64,000 bases of DNA from Haladaptatus halobius (GTDB taxonomy: Archaea; Halobacteriota; Halobacteria; Halobacteriales; Haladaptataceae), in the NCBI RefSeq assembly GCF_020618475.1, contig NZ_CP085336.1, positions 930,001 to 994,000 on the forward strand, in the 5' to 3' direction. Both the position numbers and the translations under genes were made by a program. Below, in pieces: positions 1 through 11,720 of the stretch. How positions within the stretch are numbered: position 1 is the first letter of the stretch; each line of letters starts with the position of its first letter. The notes under the pieces are model-generated. The model was not told the origin of the DNA and ran no database searches. It saw nothing but the letters and a program-made list of their open reading frames with translations.

Positions 1-85
1 TTCACGTCGTGGGTTTTTGTCGATGGCGCACGTAGCCCGCGACGGGTGGACGGGAAATGAGAGACACGCAGAATGACCGGGGCAG

Positions 86-1345
86 ATGAACGTTTTCGAG
101 AGCCTCCGGATAAGTTGGCGCAACATCCGCGAACACAAACTTCGCTCGACGCTGACGACGCTCGGCGTCATCATCGGCGTGGCCGCGGTCATCACGTTCG
201 TCACGCTCGGCGCGAGTCTGCAGGCGGACATCGTCAACACCGTCGCGGGGGGGAACGCGGCGACGATGTACGTCTCCGCGCAGTCGTCGAGCCAGACCGG
301 CCTTCCGAACTTCGGCGACGGCGGACAGACGATCTTCACCGAGCACGACATCGACGAGATTCGCTCCCTGCAAGGCGTCGAAGCCGCTGTTCCGGAGAGT
401 GGCATCGCCGCCTCGACGGTCGGGTTCAACAACTCGACGGTGGGTCGACAGTGGGTCGTCGTGACGACGCCGTCGTACTTCGACGTGACGAACCAGGAGT
501 TCATCGCTGGTGGCGCGTTCCAAAGCGGGGAACGCGAAGTCGTCCTGAATCGCCCCGCCACGCGGATGTTCGGGAGCGGGAACGTCTCCGTCGGGGACAA
601 CATCACCCTCACGCGGGCCGCTGGCGGTCGACAGGTGAACGCGACGGTCGTCGGTGTCGTCGAACCGTCCGAGGAGTCGGCCCTCGGCATCAGCGAAGGG
701 CCGACGCCGCGTATCTTCGCGCCGACCGATCCGTTCTACCAGCGAACGGTGTTCAGCCCCTCGGCGAACGAGAACCAGCGCGTCTACGGGCGAGTACTCG
801 TGTTGGCGGAGAACCCCGAACAGGTGGACGCCGTGCAGGGTCGAGTGTACACATATCTCGGCGAGAACTCCGACGCCCGCCAGTTGAAATCGAGTAACTA
901 CCGGTTCAAGGTCACCACGCAGGAGGAACTCATCAATCAGGTCAAACAGGTGAGCAACACGTTCACGGCGTACATCACCGGTATCGCGCTCATCTCGCTC
1001 ATCGTCGGTGCGATCGGCATCGCCAACATCATGCTCGTGAGCGTCACCGAGCGCACCCGCGAGATCGGCATCATGAAAGCCGTCGGCGCACAGAACACCG
1101 ACGTGCTCCAGTTGTTCCTGTTCGAGGCGGTGTTGCTCGGCATGTTCGGGTCGGCGTTCGGCGCACTCGCCGGACTCGGCGGTGGCTACGTCGCGGCGGA
1201 GTTCATCGGCTTACCGCTCGCGTTCCGACCCGAATGGTTCGGTATCGCCGTCGCGGTCGGTGTTCTCGTCGGTGTTCTCGCCGGACTCTATCCGGCGTGG
1301 AACGCCGCACAAATCGATCCTATCGACGCGCTTCGCTACGAGTAG
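86..1345 (+). CDS. ABC transporter permease, MacB/FtsX type
   Basis: This 419-residue membrane protein has the layout of MacB/FtsX permeases. A transmembrane helix at about residues 18-45 is followed by a large extracytoplasmic MacB_PCD-like domain to about residue 285, and then three C-terminal helices (about 290-320, 340-375 and 385-410). The family motif TERTREIGIMKAVGA after the second helix is the usual coupling segment to the ATPase. Such permeases export substrates or carry out mechanotransmission rather than import. The ATPase gene expected beside it would lie before position 1 and is not visible. The ATG at 86 was chosen because the hydrophobic first helix follows it directly. The substrate cannot be told from sequence. 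Confidence 0.9.
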   Translation: MNVFESLRISWRNIREHKLRSTLTTLGVIIGVAAVITFVTLGASLQADIVNTVAGGNAATMYVSAQSSSQTGLPNFGDGGQTIFTEHDIDEIRSLQGVEAAVPESGIAASTVGFNNSTVGRQWVVVTTPSYFDVTNQEFIAGGAFQSGEREVVLNRPATRMFGSGNVSVGDNITLTRAAGGRQVNATVVGVVEPSEESALGISEGPTPRIFAPTDPFYQRTVFSPSANENQRVYGRVLVLAENPEQVDAVQGRVYTYLGENSDARQLKSSNYRFKVTTQEELINQVKQVSNTFTAYITGIALISLIVGAIGIANIMLVSVTERTREIGIMKAVGAQNTDVLQLFLFEAVLLGMFGSAFGALAGLGGGYVAAEFIGLPLAFRPEWFGIAVAVGVLVGVLAGLYPAWNAAQIDPIDALRYE

Positions 1346-1893
1346 CGCACGCAAACGCTGTCGCATCACCAACCAACGACACTATTTCGAACTCGAAGGT
1401 GCCGCATCGGTCATCCAAACGGTGAGCCGGCCGCTCGTCGTGTCGTTTCCGGTTATGTACCGTCGGTGACGCCATCCGGAACTTCCTCGACCGAACCGGA
1501 AAGCTTTCCGTCGAGGGTTCGAGGTTCGGTGCGCCGGCACTGACCCCCCGCGTCTGTGCCGGTGCGTTATACGGTGCGGCGCTCGAACGCACGTCGCACG
1601 GCGAGCGCGACGCCGTGGTCTCGGATACGAACCGACGAGGTTCGGGAGGAGCAGAACGTGAACTCCTCGATGCGAAGCTGACGGTCGACCGGCGCGTCGC
1701 GTTTGCGCTCGGAATAATTCAGCAATCTAACGTTACTTCCAAGGGAACGACCGCCTACCGTCACCGTGTGGTCGGTATTCGTCGCTAACCCGTCGATAGC
1801 CACTGGATAACAAAGAATGAATACGGCGATAGTTCCCCCGAACGAGAACGCCCGCCGCCACGCTCCGCCGAACGGTCGCCTCCGATTCCAACC
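1346..1893. other. intergenic, nothing recognised
   Basis: This stretch of about 550 bases separates the permease from the membrane protein at 1894. I see no open frame with protein-like composition on either strand and no RNA gene. Confidence 0.5.
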
Positions 1894-3522
1894 ATGGCTA
1901 GCCATCAGACGGACTCGAAAACGACACAGGAACCGCACGGACTCGGTCACGAGCTGCCATGGCTCCTCCCCGCATTGCTCGCCGGCATCTGCATCCTCTA
2001 CTTCTACCTCGGCTCGCACTCGTACCCTTCGTTCGGGGCGGGACTGTACTTTCAAATCGCGGAGCGCATCGGCGAGAACGGGTACGCCCTCCCGAAGACC
2101 ATCCCGGGCTACACCGCCGACGGCGTCCCGTTCGCCTACCCGCCGCTCATGTTCTACGTGTTAGCGGTGATACTCGACGTGACGAACCTCGGCTCGTTCA
2201 CGATCGCCCGGTTCCTTCCCGGGCTCGTCACCATCGTGTACCTCGTCCCGCTGTACTTATTCGTCCGCGACCTGTCCGGCTCACGACCGCAGGCGTCGCT
2301 CGCCACCCTCATAGTCGCCGTCAGCCCGCAGTTACTCCAGTGGCACATCTCCGCCGGCGGAATCGTCCGCGCGCCGGCCATGCTGTTCGCGCTCACCGGC
2401 ATCTACTCGGGCCTCCGCCTCTTTCGAGAGCACGACGTTCGATGGCTCGTCCCGTCGCTCATCGCGTTCTCGTTGACGATTCTCACCCATCCCATGTACA
2501 CCGTCTTCTTCGTGATGAGCTTCCTCCTACTCTATGTTCGGTTCGACCGGTCGCTTCGCGGGTTCCTCTACGGTTCGCTCGTCGGCGTCGGGGGGATCGT
2601 CCTCACCGTGCCGTGGTGGGGCGTGGTGCTCACGATGCACGGCTCGACCGTGTTCGCGGCCGCGGCGGGCACCCACGGCGGCATCGGAGGTGTGATTCCC
2701 ACGATGAAAGGTCTACTCGAACGACAGCTCAACGAACCGCCGTTCCTGTCCGTCTGGTACATGATTCCCGCCGTCGGGTGTCTCTGGCTCGTACTGAAAC
2801 GCGAGTTCTTCCTACCGGTGTGGTTGTTCGTCGTCGTCGCGGCCATGGGCGAACCTCGCTTCGTCTTCCTCATCGGCGCGCTCGTCAGCGCGCGATTCGT
2901 CTTCGACGGAATCGCGCGCTGGTTGAAAGACGGCGTGTTGGTGACGTTGAACCGAGAAGAGGCCGTGACGTTCTCGGTCGTGCTCCTCGTGACCATCGGA
3001 CTCAGCGGCGGTACGCTGTACGCGATGGGGGGGTTGAACGCTCACGCCGGAAGTCCGTCGCTTCCGCAGTTCGTGGACGACGGCGACGTCGAGGCGATGG
3101 CGTGGGCCGAGTCGAACACCAGTCCATCGGCGGAGTTCGTCGTGCTCGGCGACGCGGCCGAGTGGTTCCCGCAGCAGACCGACCGGACGATCCTCGTCGG
3201 TCCGTGGGGCGTTGAGTGGAAGGGTCACTCCCAATATCGCTCCCAGTTGCGCCGTTTCCGACAGCTATCGCGGTGTCACAGTTCGTACTGCTTGACGGGC
3301 CGGTTGATGCAGTCTCAAGTCCACCCGGACTACGTCTATGTTCCGAAAGGAACGTACACGATTCGCGGGATGCAACGGTCTCAACCGAGTAGGATGATGA
3401 TGACGATGCTATCCTCGTCGCGGTATCGCCTCGTGTTCGAAAACGAGGGGGTCGCCATCTTCGAGGTGGCGGACGGGTGGCATCCGGCTACCCCCGGTCC
3501 GACGAAACCGCTTCCGATGTAG
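1894..3522 (+). CDS. multi-spanning membrane protein, GT-C glycosyltransferase-like
   Basis: This is a 542-residue protein with a first helix at about residues 25-47, a run of further hydrophobic helices to about residue 385, and a soluble C-terminal third. The architecture resembles dolichol-phosphate-sugar-dependent GT-C enzymes (PMT/ArnT/AglB superfamily). The first extracytoplasmic loop (SYPSFGAGLYFQIAERI) lacks the acidic residue normally expected there, so enzyme activity is uncertain. It starts at ATG 1894 just before a short polar N-terminus. The next gene starts about 115 bases downstream on the same strand. It may act in surface glycosylation, but that is inference from topology only. 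Confidence 0.65.
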   Translation: MASHQTDSKTTQEPHGLGHELPWLLPALLAGICILYFYLGSHSYPSFGAGLYFQIAERIGENGYALPKTIPGYTADGVPFAYPPLMFYVLAVILDVTNLGSFTIARFLPGLVTIVYLVPLYLFVRDLSGSRPQASLATLIVAVSPQLLQWHISAGGIVRAPAMLFALTGIYSGLRLFREHDVRWLVPSLIAFSLTILTHPMYTVFFVMSFLLLYVRFDRSLRGFLYGSLVGVGGIVLTVPWWGVVLTMHGSTVFAAAAGTHGGIGGVIPTMKGLLERQLNEPPFLSVWYMIPAVGCLWLVLKREFFLPVWLFVVVAAMGEPRFVFLIGALVSARFVFDGIARWLKDGVLVTLNREEAVTFSVVLLVTIGLSGGTLYAMGGLNAHAGSPSLPQFVDDGDVEAMAWAESNTSPSAEFVVLGDAAEWFPQQTDRTILVGPWGVEWKGHSQYRSQLRRFRQLSRCHSSYCLTGRLMQSQVHPDYVYVPKGTYTIRGMQRSQPSRMMMTMLSSSRYRLVFENEGVAIFEVADGWHPATPGPTKPLPM

Positions 3523-3638
3523 GTTTTCTCTCGGTCGAATCACGGACGTTCGCGGAGGGGCAGAACGTCCGTGGTACGCGCCTCGAATCCCGTCGTCGAG
3601 AGGGAGCGTTTTTCCCCGACGACTTCCAAGAGTGCTCG

Positions 3639-4880
3639 ATGCGCTTCACAACCGGGGCAGTCCTCCTCACCGTCGTCGTCGCACTCGTCGGCGTTGGATT
3701 CGTCGCGTTCGAGGCGAACGACGGCGGGACGCTCTCTGAACGCTGGGTCAGCGACACCGGGCGAGACATGAACGGAAATCACCACGCCCCGGCGGCGGCC
3801 AACGTTTCGGGGCGGTCGCTCGTCTTCGCGCCGATAAGCGACCGCGGGAACGGGACGGGATGCGGGCTGTACGCGCTCGACGCGAACGACGGTCGCGTCG
3901 TCTGGGACGACCGCGTCTCACCCGCCGACTGCACCCTCCACGCCGTCGCCGACCCGACCGTTGCGGACTTCGACGGCGACGGAACCAGAGAGGTGCTGGC
4001 GACGAGCACGGAACGGCGAGTCACGGCCTATCATCCGCTCTCTGGCGACGAGGAGCTACGTCACGAACTCAGCGCGTACGGCTACACGCAGCCCGTCGTT
4101 TCGAACTTCGCGCCCGACTTGGGACGGGAAACCGCCGTGGTGGATGTGGAAGGGCGGCTATCACTCGTCCGGGCGAACGGAACCGCACTGTGGAGTCGGA
4201 ATCTCGGCGGCACGGTGTGGGCGCAACCCGCCGCCGCAGATTTCGACGCGGACGGTTCCACCGAACTCGCGGTCGGCGTGGCCTCGCCCGACGGTGGCCA
4301 CGTCGTGCTACTCGCCGGAGACAACAGTACCGAGTGGCGGGTCGACGCCATCGACGACTCCATCCTCTGGATGGGAACCGGTCAGGCGGACGACGACTCC
4401 GCGGTCGAGATCTCCGTCGCAACGTCGGGCGGTGCCATCGTCCTCGTAGACGGGGCCGACGGGAGCGTCGAGTGGCGGCGCTCGGTCGGCGACCTCGCGG
4501 CGGTTCACGACATCTCGGACGCGAACGGGGACGGAACGCCAGAGGTCTACGCCGTCTCCCGCGACGGGACTCTGTTCGCGCTCCGGGCGACCGACGGGAG
4601 CGTCGAGTGGAAGTCGTCGCTGACGACCGGCACGCAGATGACACCGCCGCCGCTCGTCGGCGACGTGGACGGCGACGACGAACCCGAACTAGTGGCGACG
4701 ACGAACGACGGCAAAGTCGCCGTCGTCGCTCCTGACTCGGGCGACGTATTGGCGACGTACGAGCGTTCGGTTCCCATCTACACGCACCCGGCGCTCGCCG
4801 ATTTGGACGGTGACGGCGCCGAGGAGATCTACGTCACGTACGGTGACGGTCGGGTCGTCTCGCTCGCGTACGAATCGTAG
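3639..4880 (+). CDS. membrane-anchored FG-GAP/PQQ-like beta-propeller repeat protein
   Basis: The frame is open from 3477, but the ATG at 3639 is preferred because a hydrophobic signal or anchor (FTTGAVLLTVVVALVGVG) follows at once, giving 413 residues. At least five repeats carry calcium-loop motifs of the form DxDGDG, at about residues 110, 202, 296, 344 and 389 (for example ADFDGDGTREVL and ADLDGDGAEEIY). They alternate with strands typical of PQQ or FG-GAP propeller blades. The protein is therefore predicted to be extracytoplasmic and Ca-binding, a probable adhesion or scaffold propeller. No catalytic residues are evident. It is the middle gene of a co-directional group (1894-5977). Confidence 0.75.
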   Translation: MRFTTGAVLLTVVVALVGVGFVAFEANDGGTLSERWVSDTGRDMNGNHHAPAAANVSGRSLVFAPISDRGNGTGCGLYALDANDGRVVWDDRVSPADCTLHAVADPTVADFDGDGTREVLATSTERRVTAYHPLSGDEELRHELSAYGYTQPVVSNFAPDLGRETAVVDVEGRLSLVRANGTALWSRNLGGTVWAQPAAADFDADGSTELAVGVASPDGGHVVLLAGDNSTEWRVDAIDDSILWMGTGQADDDSAVEISVATSGGAIVLVDGADGSVEWRRSVGDLAAVHDISDANGDGTPEVYAVSRDGTLFALRATDGSVEWKSSLTTGTQMTPPPLVGDVDGDDEPELVATTNDGKVAVVAPDSGDVLATYERSVPIYTHPALADLDGDGAEEIYVTYGDGRVVSLAYES

Positions 4881-4957
4881 CGACTGCCGTGAGACATAAG
4901 TCCCGACCCCACCAACCGAACGAGCGTACAGATTTACTTCAGTCCAAGGTACAATTT

Positions 4958-5977
4958 ATGTCAGGCGCAAATCCACAACAGGAGAAGCTTAGAGTCGGAG
5001 TCGTCGGCGGCGGTTACATCGGGAAGACCGTCGGTCGGGAATTCGAGGAAGACCCTCGTTCGACGGTCGTCGCCCTCGCGGACGTGAGCGATGCTGCGCG
5101 AAACGAGGCCGGAGAGGTGCTCTACGTCGGGCAGGGCTCTCAGTACGAGAAGTACACCGAGATGCTCGACGCGGAGGAGTTAGACGCCGTACTCATCGGA
5201 ACGCCGCACACGTTCCACTACGAGCAGGTGACGATGGCGCTCGACGACGGACTACACGTCCTCTGTGACAAACCGCTCACGACCGACCGCGATACGGCCC
5301 GCGAACTCGTCGAGCGGAGCGAGGGCGACCAAGTGTTGATGATCGGCTACCAGCGGCACCTCAATCAGGCGTTCGTCCGGGCGCGAGAGCGGTGGCACGG
5401 AACCGACCTGACGCCGCGATTCATCAGCGCCGAGATTACGCAGAACTGGATATCGCGGTTCGAAGACACGTGGCGAACCGACTCCGACCTCTCCGGCGGC
5501 GGCAACCTCTACGACACCGGGAGTCACCTCATCGACGCCGTCCTCTGGACGACCGGACTGACGCCCGCCTCCGTACAGGCAACCATGAAGTTCGCCGACG
5601 ATGCCCGGCGGGTGGACGAACGGGCGCAACTCACGGTCGAGTTCGAGGAAGGGTCGTCCGCCAGCATCTCGGTGTACAGCGACGCGCCTTGCGTCCGCGA
5701 ACACGTCCACATCTGGGACGACGAGGGGGCGCTGTACCTCGAAGGGCGCCAGTGGGAACCGCGCCAGTTGACGGAGATCGAGGAGGACAGCACGACCGTC
5801 GTCCCCTACTTCGACAACCGGCGCCAAGAGAGCAAGGCCGCGGCGTTCATCGACTCCATCGAGAGCGGGAAAGAACCTCCTGCGACCGCCCGCGACGCGT
5901 TCGCCGTGACCGCGCTCACGGAGGCGGCCTACGAGTCGGCGAGGTCGGGCGACCGCATCTCGATTGACCTCGACTGA
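4958..5977 (+). CDS. Gfo/Idh/MocA family NAD(P)-dependent oxidoreductase
   Basis: This 339-residue protein has an N-terminal Rossmann fold (VGVVGGGYIGKTVG near residue 15), the lysine-proline motif CDKPLTT near residue 105 and a C-terminal GFO_IDH_MocA domain including NLYDTGSHLIDAVLW. These enzymes oxidise or reduce sugars, inositols or related carbonyl compounds with NAD(P). The frame is open from 4889, but ATG 4958 gives the normal family N-terminus, about ten residues before the first beta strand. It ends the co-directional run from 1894. The next gene lies convergently. The substrate cannot be assigned. Confidence 0.9.
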   Translation: MSGANPQQEKLRVGVVGGGYIGKTVGREFEEDPRSTVVALADVSDAARNEAGEVLYVGQGSQYEKYTEMLDAEELDAVLIGTPHTFHYEQVTMALDDGLHVLCDKPLTTDRDTARELVERSEGDQVLMIGYQRHLNQAFVRARERWHGTDLTPRFISAEITQNWISRFEDTWRTDSDLSGGGNLYDTGSHLIDAVLWTTGLTPASVQATMKFADDARRVDERAQLTVEFEEGSSASISVYSDAPCVREHVHIWDDEGALYLEGRQWEPRQLTEIEEDSTTVVPYFDNRRQESKAAAFIDSIESGKEPPATARDAFAVTALTEAAYESARSGDRISIDLD

Positions 5978-6026
5978 CGAATCCCGGATTTTTCGCCGGA
6001 TGCACTCGTCGTGTTCGACCCGCTCT

Positions 6027-6235
6027 TCAGATGTAGTGCGCCGCGATCCACGTCAGCAGCGCGAGCAGTAGGAGCGGGAAGATGGTCAGGAAGTGGGAGA
6101 TGGCGTATATCAAGGGTTGGCCCTTCCACGGCGTCCAGACGGTGAACAGGATTACGAAGAACAGGAGGATGAGCATCGGGACGACGTTCACTGTGATGTC
6201 GAGGAGCGTCTCGCGGTCGAACGTGGAGTCGTCCA

Positions 6236-6236
<1 letters not shown>
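6027..6236 (-). CDS. small two-helix membrane protein partner of cytochrome oxidase (DUF6684-like)
   Basis: This 69-residue protein has two hydrophobic helices (about residues 14-33 and 41-66). It starts in a TGATG overlap with the stop of the oxidase subunit I gene, so the two are probably translationally coupled. Small proteins of this kind sit directly behind coxA in many haloarchaeal genomes (DUF6684-like). A role in assembly or stability of the oxidase is inferred from position only. Confidence 0.8.
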
Positions 6237-7960
<1,724 letters not shown>

Positions 7961-8130
7961 CGTACTGGTAGTTGGGCGGAAGAGGGTAATTCCTTTCGGT
8001 CAGATGTCATCTGTTCCGACTCGGCTTGTGTTCAATCTACGGCCGGAGTTCGTTGTGAACGCCGAATCGAACCGGAAAGAAGCGATCCACTACGGACGCG
8101 CCCTCGGCCGGAGCGCGAGAAATGCCAGTC

Positions 8131-9033
8131 TCACCAGAACTTCAGATTCTGTTTCACCGCCTCCCGTTTGAGTTCCTGGATGTGCTCGGTCAGGGGGATG
8201 TCCTTAGGGCACACCTCGGTACAGGAGAACTGGGTCTGACACCGCCAGACGCCGTGGGCCTGATCCATGAGGTTCAGGCGGTGTTCTTTCATTCCCTCGC
8301 CCTCGCGTTCGTCCATGGCGAAGCGGTAGGCCTTGTTGATGGCCGCCGGGCCGAGATAGCGCTCGTCCTCGGCGTAGATGTTGCACGAGGACACGCAGGC
8401 GGCACACCAGATGCAGCGCGTGGACGTCTTGATCTCCTCGCGGTTCTCGCGCGACTGGCGCTGCTCTTCCAACTCGTCGTCCGGAAGCGAGTCGGTCTGG
8501 AAGTATGGTTCGACCGCGTGCATCTGGTCATAGAAGTGTTCCATGTCCACGACGAGGTCTTTCACCACATCCTGATGGGGGAGCGGTTCGACCTGCACCG
8601 GTTCGTCCAAGTCGGCGACCTGCGTCTTGCAGGCGAGTCGCTGGCGGCCGTTGATGAACACGGCGTCGCTCCCGCAGATGGCCTGCCGACACGAGTGGCG
8701 CACCGTGAGCGAGGAGTCGAAGTGGTCGCGCGCGAAGATGAGGGCGTCGAGAACGGTCAGTCCGCGTTCGAAAGGAACGTGGAAGTGGTCGAATCGCGGT
8801 TTCGACTTCTCAGGCACGTCCGGGTCGTAGCGGAACACCTTCAGGTGCACCGTCTCCTTCCCCGTCTCGGGTTCCCTTCCCGTTTCGCGCTCCCGTACTC
8901 GCCGCTTTCTGGCGAGACGACGCTCCTGCGGCGAACGCTCGGCTCGGAACTCCTCGGCCTGCGTGTCCTCCGTCGGTTCCTCGGCGTTCATCTGCCCCTC
9001 GGAGCGTCCGACTTCCCGTTCCTGTTGGCTCAT
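8131..9033 (-). CDS. sdhB: succinate dehydrogenase/fumarate reductase iron-sulfur subunit
   Basis: The 300-residue protein carries the three Fe-S centres of SdhB. The [2Fe-2S] site has Cys115, Cys120, Asp123 and Cys135 (SCRQAICGSD and LACKT). A ferredoxin-like set CIWCAACVSSC lies at 207-217 and a further set at 265-275 (WRC, FSCTEVCP). An Asp in place of the third [2Fe-2S] Cys is also seen in E. coli SdhB. It would pass electrons from the flavoprotein to quinone. The frame is open to 9159, but ATG 9033 starts the charged, haloarchaea-type N-terminal extension. sdhA, sdhC and sdhD are not adjacent, which is unusual. An acetolactate-synthase-like gene is transcribed divergently. Confidence 0.95.
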   Translation of the reverse strand: MSQQEREVGRSEGQMNAEEPTEDTQAEEFRAERSPQERRLARKRRVRERETGREPETGKETVHLKVFRYDPDVPEKSKPRFDHFHVPFERGLTVLDALIFARDHFDSSLTVRHSCRQAICGSDAVFINGRQRLACKTQVADLDEPVQVEPLPHQDVVKDLVVDMEHFYDQMHAVEPYFQTDSLPDDELEEQRQSRENREEIKTSTRCIWCAACVSSCNIYAEDERYLGPAAINKAYRFAMDEREGEGMKEHRLNLMDQAHGVWRCQTQFSCTEVCPKDIPLTEHIQELKREAVKQNLKFW

Positions 9034-9149
9034 GGAAACCCTCGAACATATCTCGGTTCGCGCGACAATAAATGTCGTCGCCGATTCCCGCGGACGAGTT
9101 TCGCCGAACCGCCGACAGGCACTAGTCTCCCTTCGGCGTATCACGAACG

Positions 9150-10724
9150 ATGAAAGCATCCAACCTACTCGTCGAGTGTCTCGAACGGGAGGGGGTCGAG
9201 TACGTCTTCGGCCTGCCGGGCGAGGAACTCGAAGACGTGTTGTTCTCGCTTCGGGAGTCCGATATCGAGTTCATCCCCGTTCGACACGAACAGGGGGCGG
9301 CGTTCATGGCCGACGTTCACGGGCGCGTGACCGGGCGGGCGGGCGTCTGTCTCTCGACGCTCGGGCCGGGCGCGACGAACCTGCTCACCGGGGTCGCGGA
9401 CGCCCACCTCGATAAGAGTCCGCTCGTCGCCATCACGGGACAGGCCGGACTCGAACGACTCCACAAGGAGAGCCATCAGGCGTTGGACATCGTCCACACC
9501 TATCGGTCGGTGACGAAGTGGAACGTGCAGTTGAGTTCCCCCGAGATAATCAACGAGTCGGTTCGCAAGGCGTTCAAACTCGCGGAGTACGAGAAGCCCG
9601 GCGCGACGCACCTCGAATTTCCGGAGGACGTGGCCGCGGCGGAGACGGACGCCGAACCTCTCGAACCTCGCCGTCGGGTGCGCCGACCCGACCCCGACCG
9701 ACAGTCGGTCAAACGCGCCGTCGAACTGCTGGAGGACGCGGACAGACCCCTCGTCATCGCGGGCAACGGGGCGGTTCGGACGCGAGCGGCCCAGTCGCTC
9801 CGCAGGTTCGTCTCCGACACCTCCGTTCCGGTCGTCGGAACGTACATGGGCAAAGGCGCGCTCTCGGACGCCGACGAACACTCCCTGTTCACGCTCGACT
9901 CTGGCGCGAACGACGAGGCGGCTGACGCCATCGCGCGGGCCGACTGCGTGCTCACGGTGGGCTACGACATCGCCGAGCACGACCCCGAGAAGTGGAACCC
10001 TGACCTCGACAAGGACATCGTCCACCTCGACCACGAACCGGCCGAGGTGTACGAGCACTACAATCCGGAAGTAGAACTCGTCTGCGACCTCTCTGCCGGA
10101 CTCGACGCCGTCCTCCCCGAAGTGGACGTAACTTGTCCCGCGGAGTGGTACCGCGACCAGCGCGAAGCCATCGTCGAGCAAGTTATGCGCACGCCAGACG
10201 CCGACGACCCGGTGACGGTGCGGAACGTCCTCCCCGTCCTCCGCGAAGCGATGGCGGACGAGGACGTGCTCATCTCCGACGTCGGGAGCCACAAGATGGC
10301 TATCGCGCAGAACTTCCCGGCGTACGAGCCGAACACGGTCATCATTTCCAACGGTCTCGCCAGCATGGGCATCGCGGTGCCGGGCGGTATCGCGGCCGAC
10401 CTCGCGCTCGATTCGGAGGTCGTCGTCGGCACGGGCGACGGCGGATTTCTGATGAACGCGGCGGAGATAGAGACGGCGACCCGACTCGGCTGCGACTACA
10501 CTATCGTCGTGTTCAACGACTCGGAGTACCGCCTCATTACCGAAGAACAGGAGGAACACCGCGACGACCACTTCGGCACGCATCTGACTAACCCCGACTT
10601 CGTGGCGTTCGCGGAGAGTTTCGGCATCGACGCGACGCGGGCGGAGACGTGGGAGGAGATAGTGGACGCGCTACGAGCGGGCGTCGAGGGCGACGAGATG
10701 TCGCTGGTCGAGATTCCGGTGTGA
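9150..10724 (+). CDS. thiamine-diphosphate-dependent acetolactate-synthase-like enzyme
   Basis: At 524 residues this has the three-domain layout of acetolactate synthase, pyruvate oxidase and related ThDP enzymes. The catalytic Glu47 (VRHEQGAAFM) and the GATNLLTG segment lie in the N-terminal domain. The ThDP/Mg motif begins at GTGDGGFLMNAAEIE near residue 430. It would decarboxylate pyruvate or another 2-oxo acid. No regulatory small subunit lies beside it, so a catabolic (AlsS-like) or other role is as likely as branched-chain amino acid synthesis. It starts about 115 bases from the divergent sdhB start. The next gene follows 50 bases downstream in the same direction. Confidence 0.85.
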   Translation: MKASNLLVECLEREGVEYVFGLPGEELEDVLFSLRESDIEFIPVRHEQGAAFMADVHGRVTGRAGVCLSTLGPGATNLLTGVADAHLDKSPLVAITGQAGLERLHKESHQALDIVHTYRSVTKWNVQLSSPEIINESVRKAFKLAEYEKPGATHLEFPEDVAAAETDAEPLEPRRRVRRPDPDRQSVKRAVELLEDADRPLVIAGNGAVRTRAAQSLRRFVSDTSVPVVGTYMGKGALSDADEHSLFTLDSGANDEAADAIARADCVLTVGYDIAEHDPEKWNPDLDKDIVHLDHEPAEVYEHYNPEVELVCDLSAGLDAVLPEVDVTCPAEWYRDQREAIVEQVMRTPDADDPVTVRNVLPVLREAMADEDVLISDVGSHKMAIAQNFPAYEPNTVIISNGLASMGIAVPGGIAADLALDSEVVVGTGDGGFLMNAAEIETATRLGCDYTIVVFNDSEYRLITEEQEEHRDDHFGTHLTNPDFVAFAESFGIDATRAETWEEIVDALRAGVEGDEMSLVEIPV

Positions 10725-10773
10725 CCCCGACGTTCCGCGGGAACTTTACCCCGCGACGACATCTTCTCGGGAA

Positions 10774-11706
10774 ATGACGGCCGATGACGCCGATTCGTCC
10801 GCGACCGAACTCGACGTGCTCCTGCTGCCGGCGTTCGCCGCCGACGATTTCTCCACCGCGGAGGACTTACCGGACGAGTTCCAACCGTGGCTGGACGCCT
10901 ACGAGTTCTCGAACGAGGTATCCGTTCCCGGCGCGAACATGCCCGTCTTTCACACCGACGACGGAATCGGAATCACGGCCACGGGAATGGGGAAGGCCGA
11001 CGCGGCGGCGACCGTGACGGCCGTGCTCGCCCACCCTCGAATCGACTGCTCGAACGCGTACTTTCTGACGGTCGGAATCGCCGGCGTGCGACCCGACGTC
11101 GGAACGCTCGGCTCGGTCTTCGTCAGCGACGTCGTCGTCGACTGGGACAGAAAACACCGACTTCCCGACCGAGACGGTGGTGCGCCCATCGAACTGCTTG
11201 GCTATCGCCCGCACGATTACGTCTTCCACCTGAACGAAGTGCTCGTCGCGGAGGCGTACTGCTCGGCGGCGGAAGTCGAACTGCTCGATTCGGAGCGAGC
11301 ACAGCGGTACCGAAATCGATACGCGCAGGACGCGGCGCGTTCGAAGCCGACCGTTGCGACCGGGACGACCCTCTGCGGGGACGAGTTCTGGCACGGGAAG
11401 GAGTTCTCCGAGCAGGCGCAGTGGCTCGCCGACGAGTACGACGCAGGGGTGTACGCGACGACCGAGATGGAGGATTTCGGCACCGCGACCGCGCTCGACC
11501 GCTTCGGTCTCCTGAATCGCTACCTGAGCATTCGCGGTGCGGTGAACTTCGACCAACCCCCCGAGAGTGCGTCGGCTCGTGAAAGTCTCCGCGAGGGAGT
11601 GAGTCGGCACACCATCGAACTCGGGTTGGAGAACGCGTTTCGCGTCGGTTCTCGCATAGTCGAAGCGATACGGAGCGACCGGAAGCGATTCAAACGGGGA
11701 CGCTGA
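10774..11706 (+). CDS. purine nucleoside permease (NUP) family protein
   Basis: This 310-residue protein resembles the NUP family, whose fold is that of nucleoside phosphorylases. The segments YFLTVGIAGVRPDVGTLGSVFVSD and ATTEMEDFGTATALDRFG match the phosphate or nucleoside-binding and catalytic regions. No membrane helices are apparent, so despite the family name a soluble or peripheral nucleoside-binding enzyme is likely. It lies 49 bases behind the ThDP enzyme and converges with the aldo/keto reductase. Confidence 0.8.
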   Translation: MTADDADSSATELDVLLLPAFAADDFSTAEDLPDEFQPWLDAYEFSNEVSVPGANMPVFHTDDGIGITATGMGKADAAATVTAVLAHPRIDCSNAYFLTVGIAGVRPDVGTLGSVFVSDVVVDWDRKHRLPDRDGGAPIELLGYRPHDYVFHLNEVLVAEAYCSAAEVELLDSERAQRYRNRYAQDAARSKPTVATGTTLCGDEFWHGKEFSEQAQWLADEYDAGVYATTEMEDFGTATALDRFGLLNRYLSIRGAVNFDQPPESASARESLREGVSRHTIELGLENAFRVGSRIVEAIRSDRKRFKRGR

Positions 11707-11720
11707 CTCCCGTCTCTGGA

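Noticed and set aside
3477..3638. Extended N-terminus of the FG-GAP protein
   Set aside because: The 54 added residues overlap the end of the previous gene and would bury the signal/anchor segment that starts at ATG 3639.
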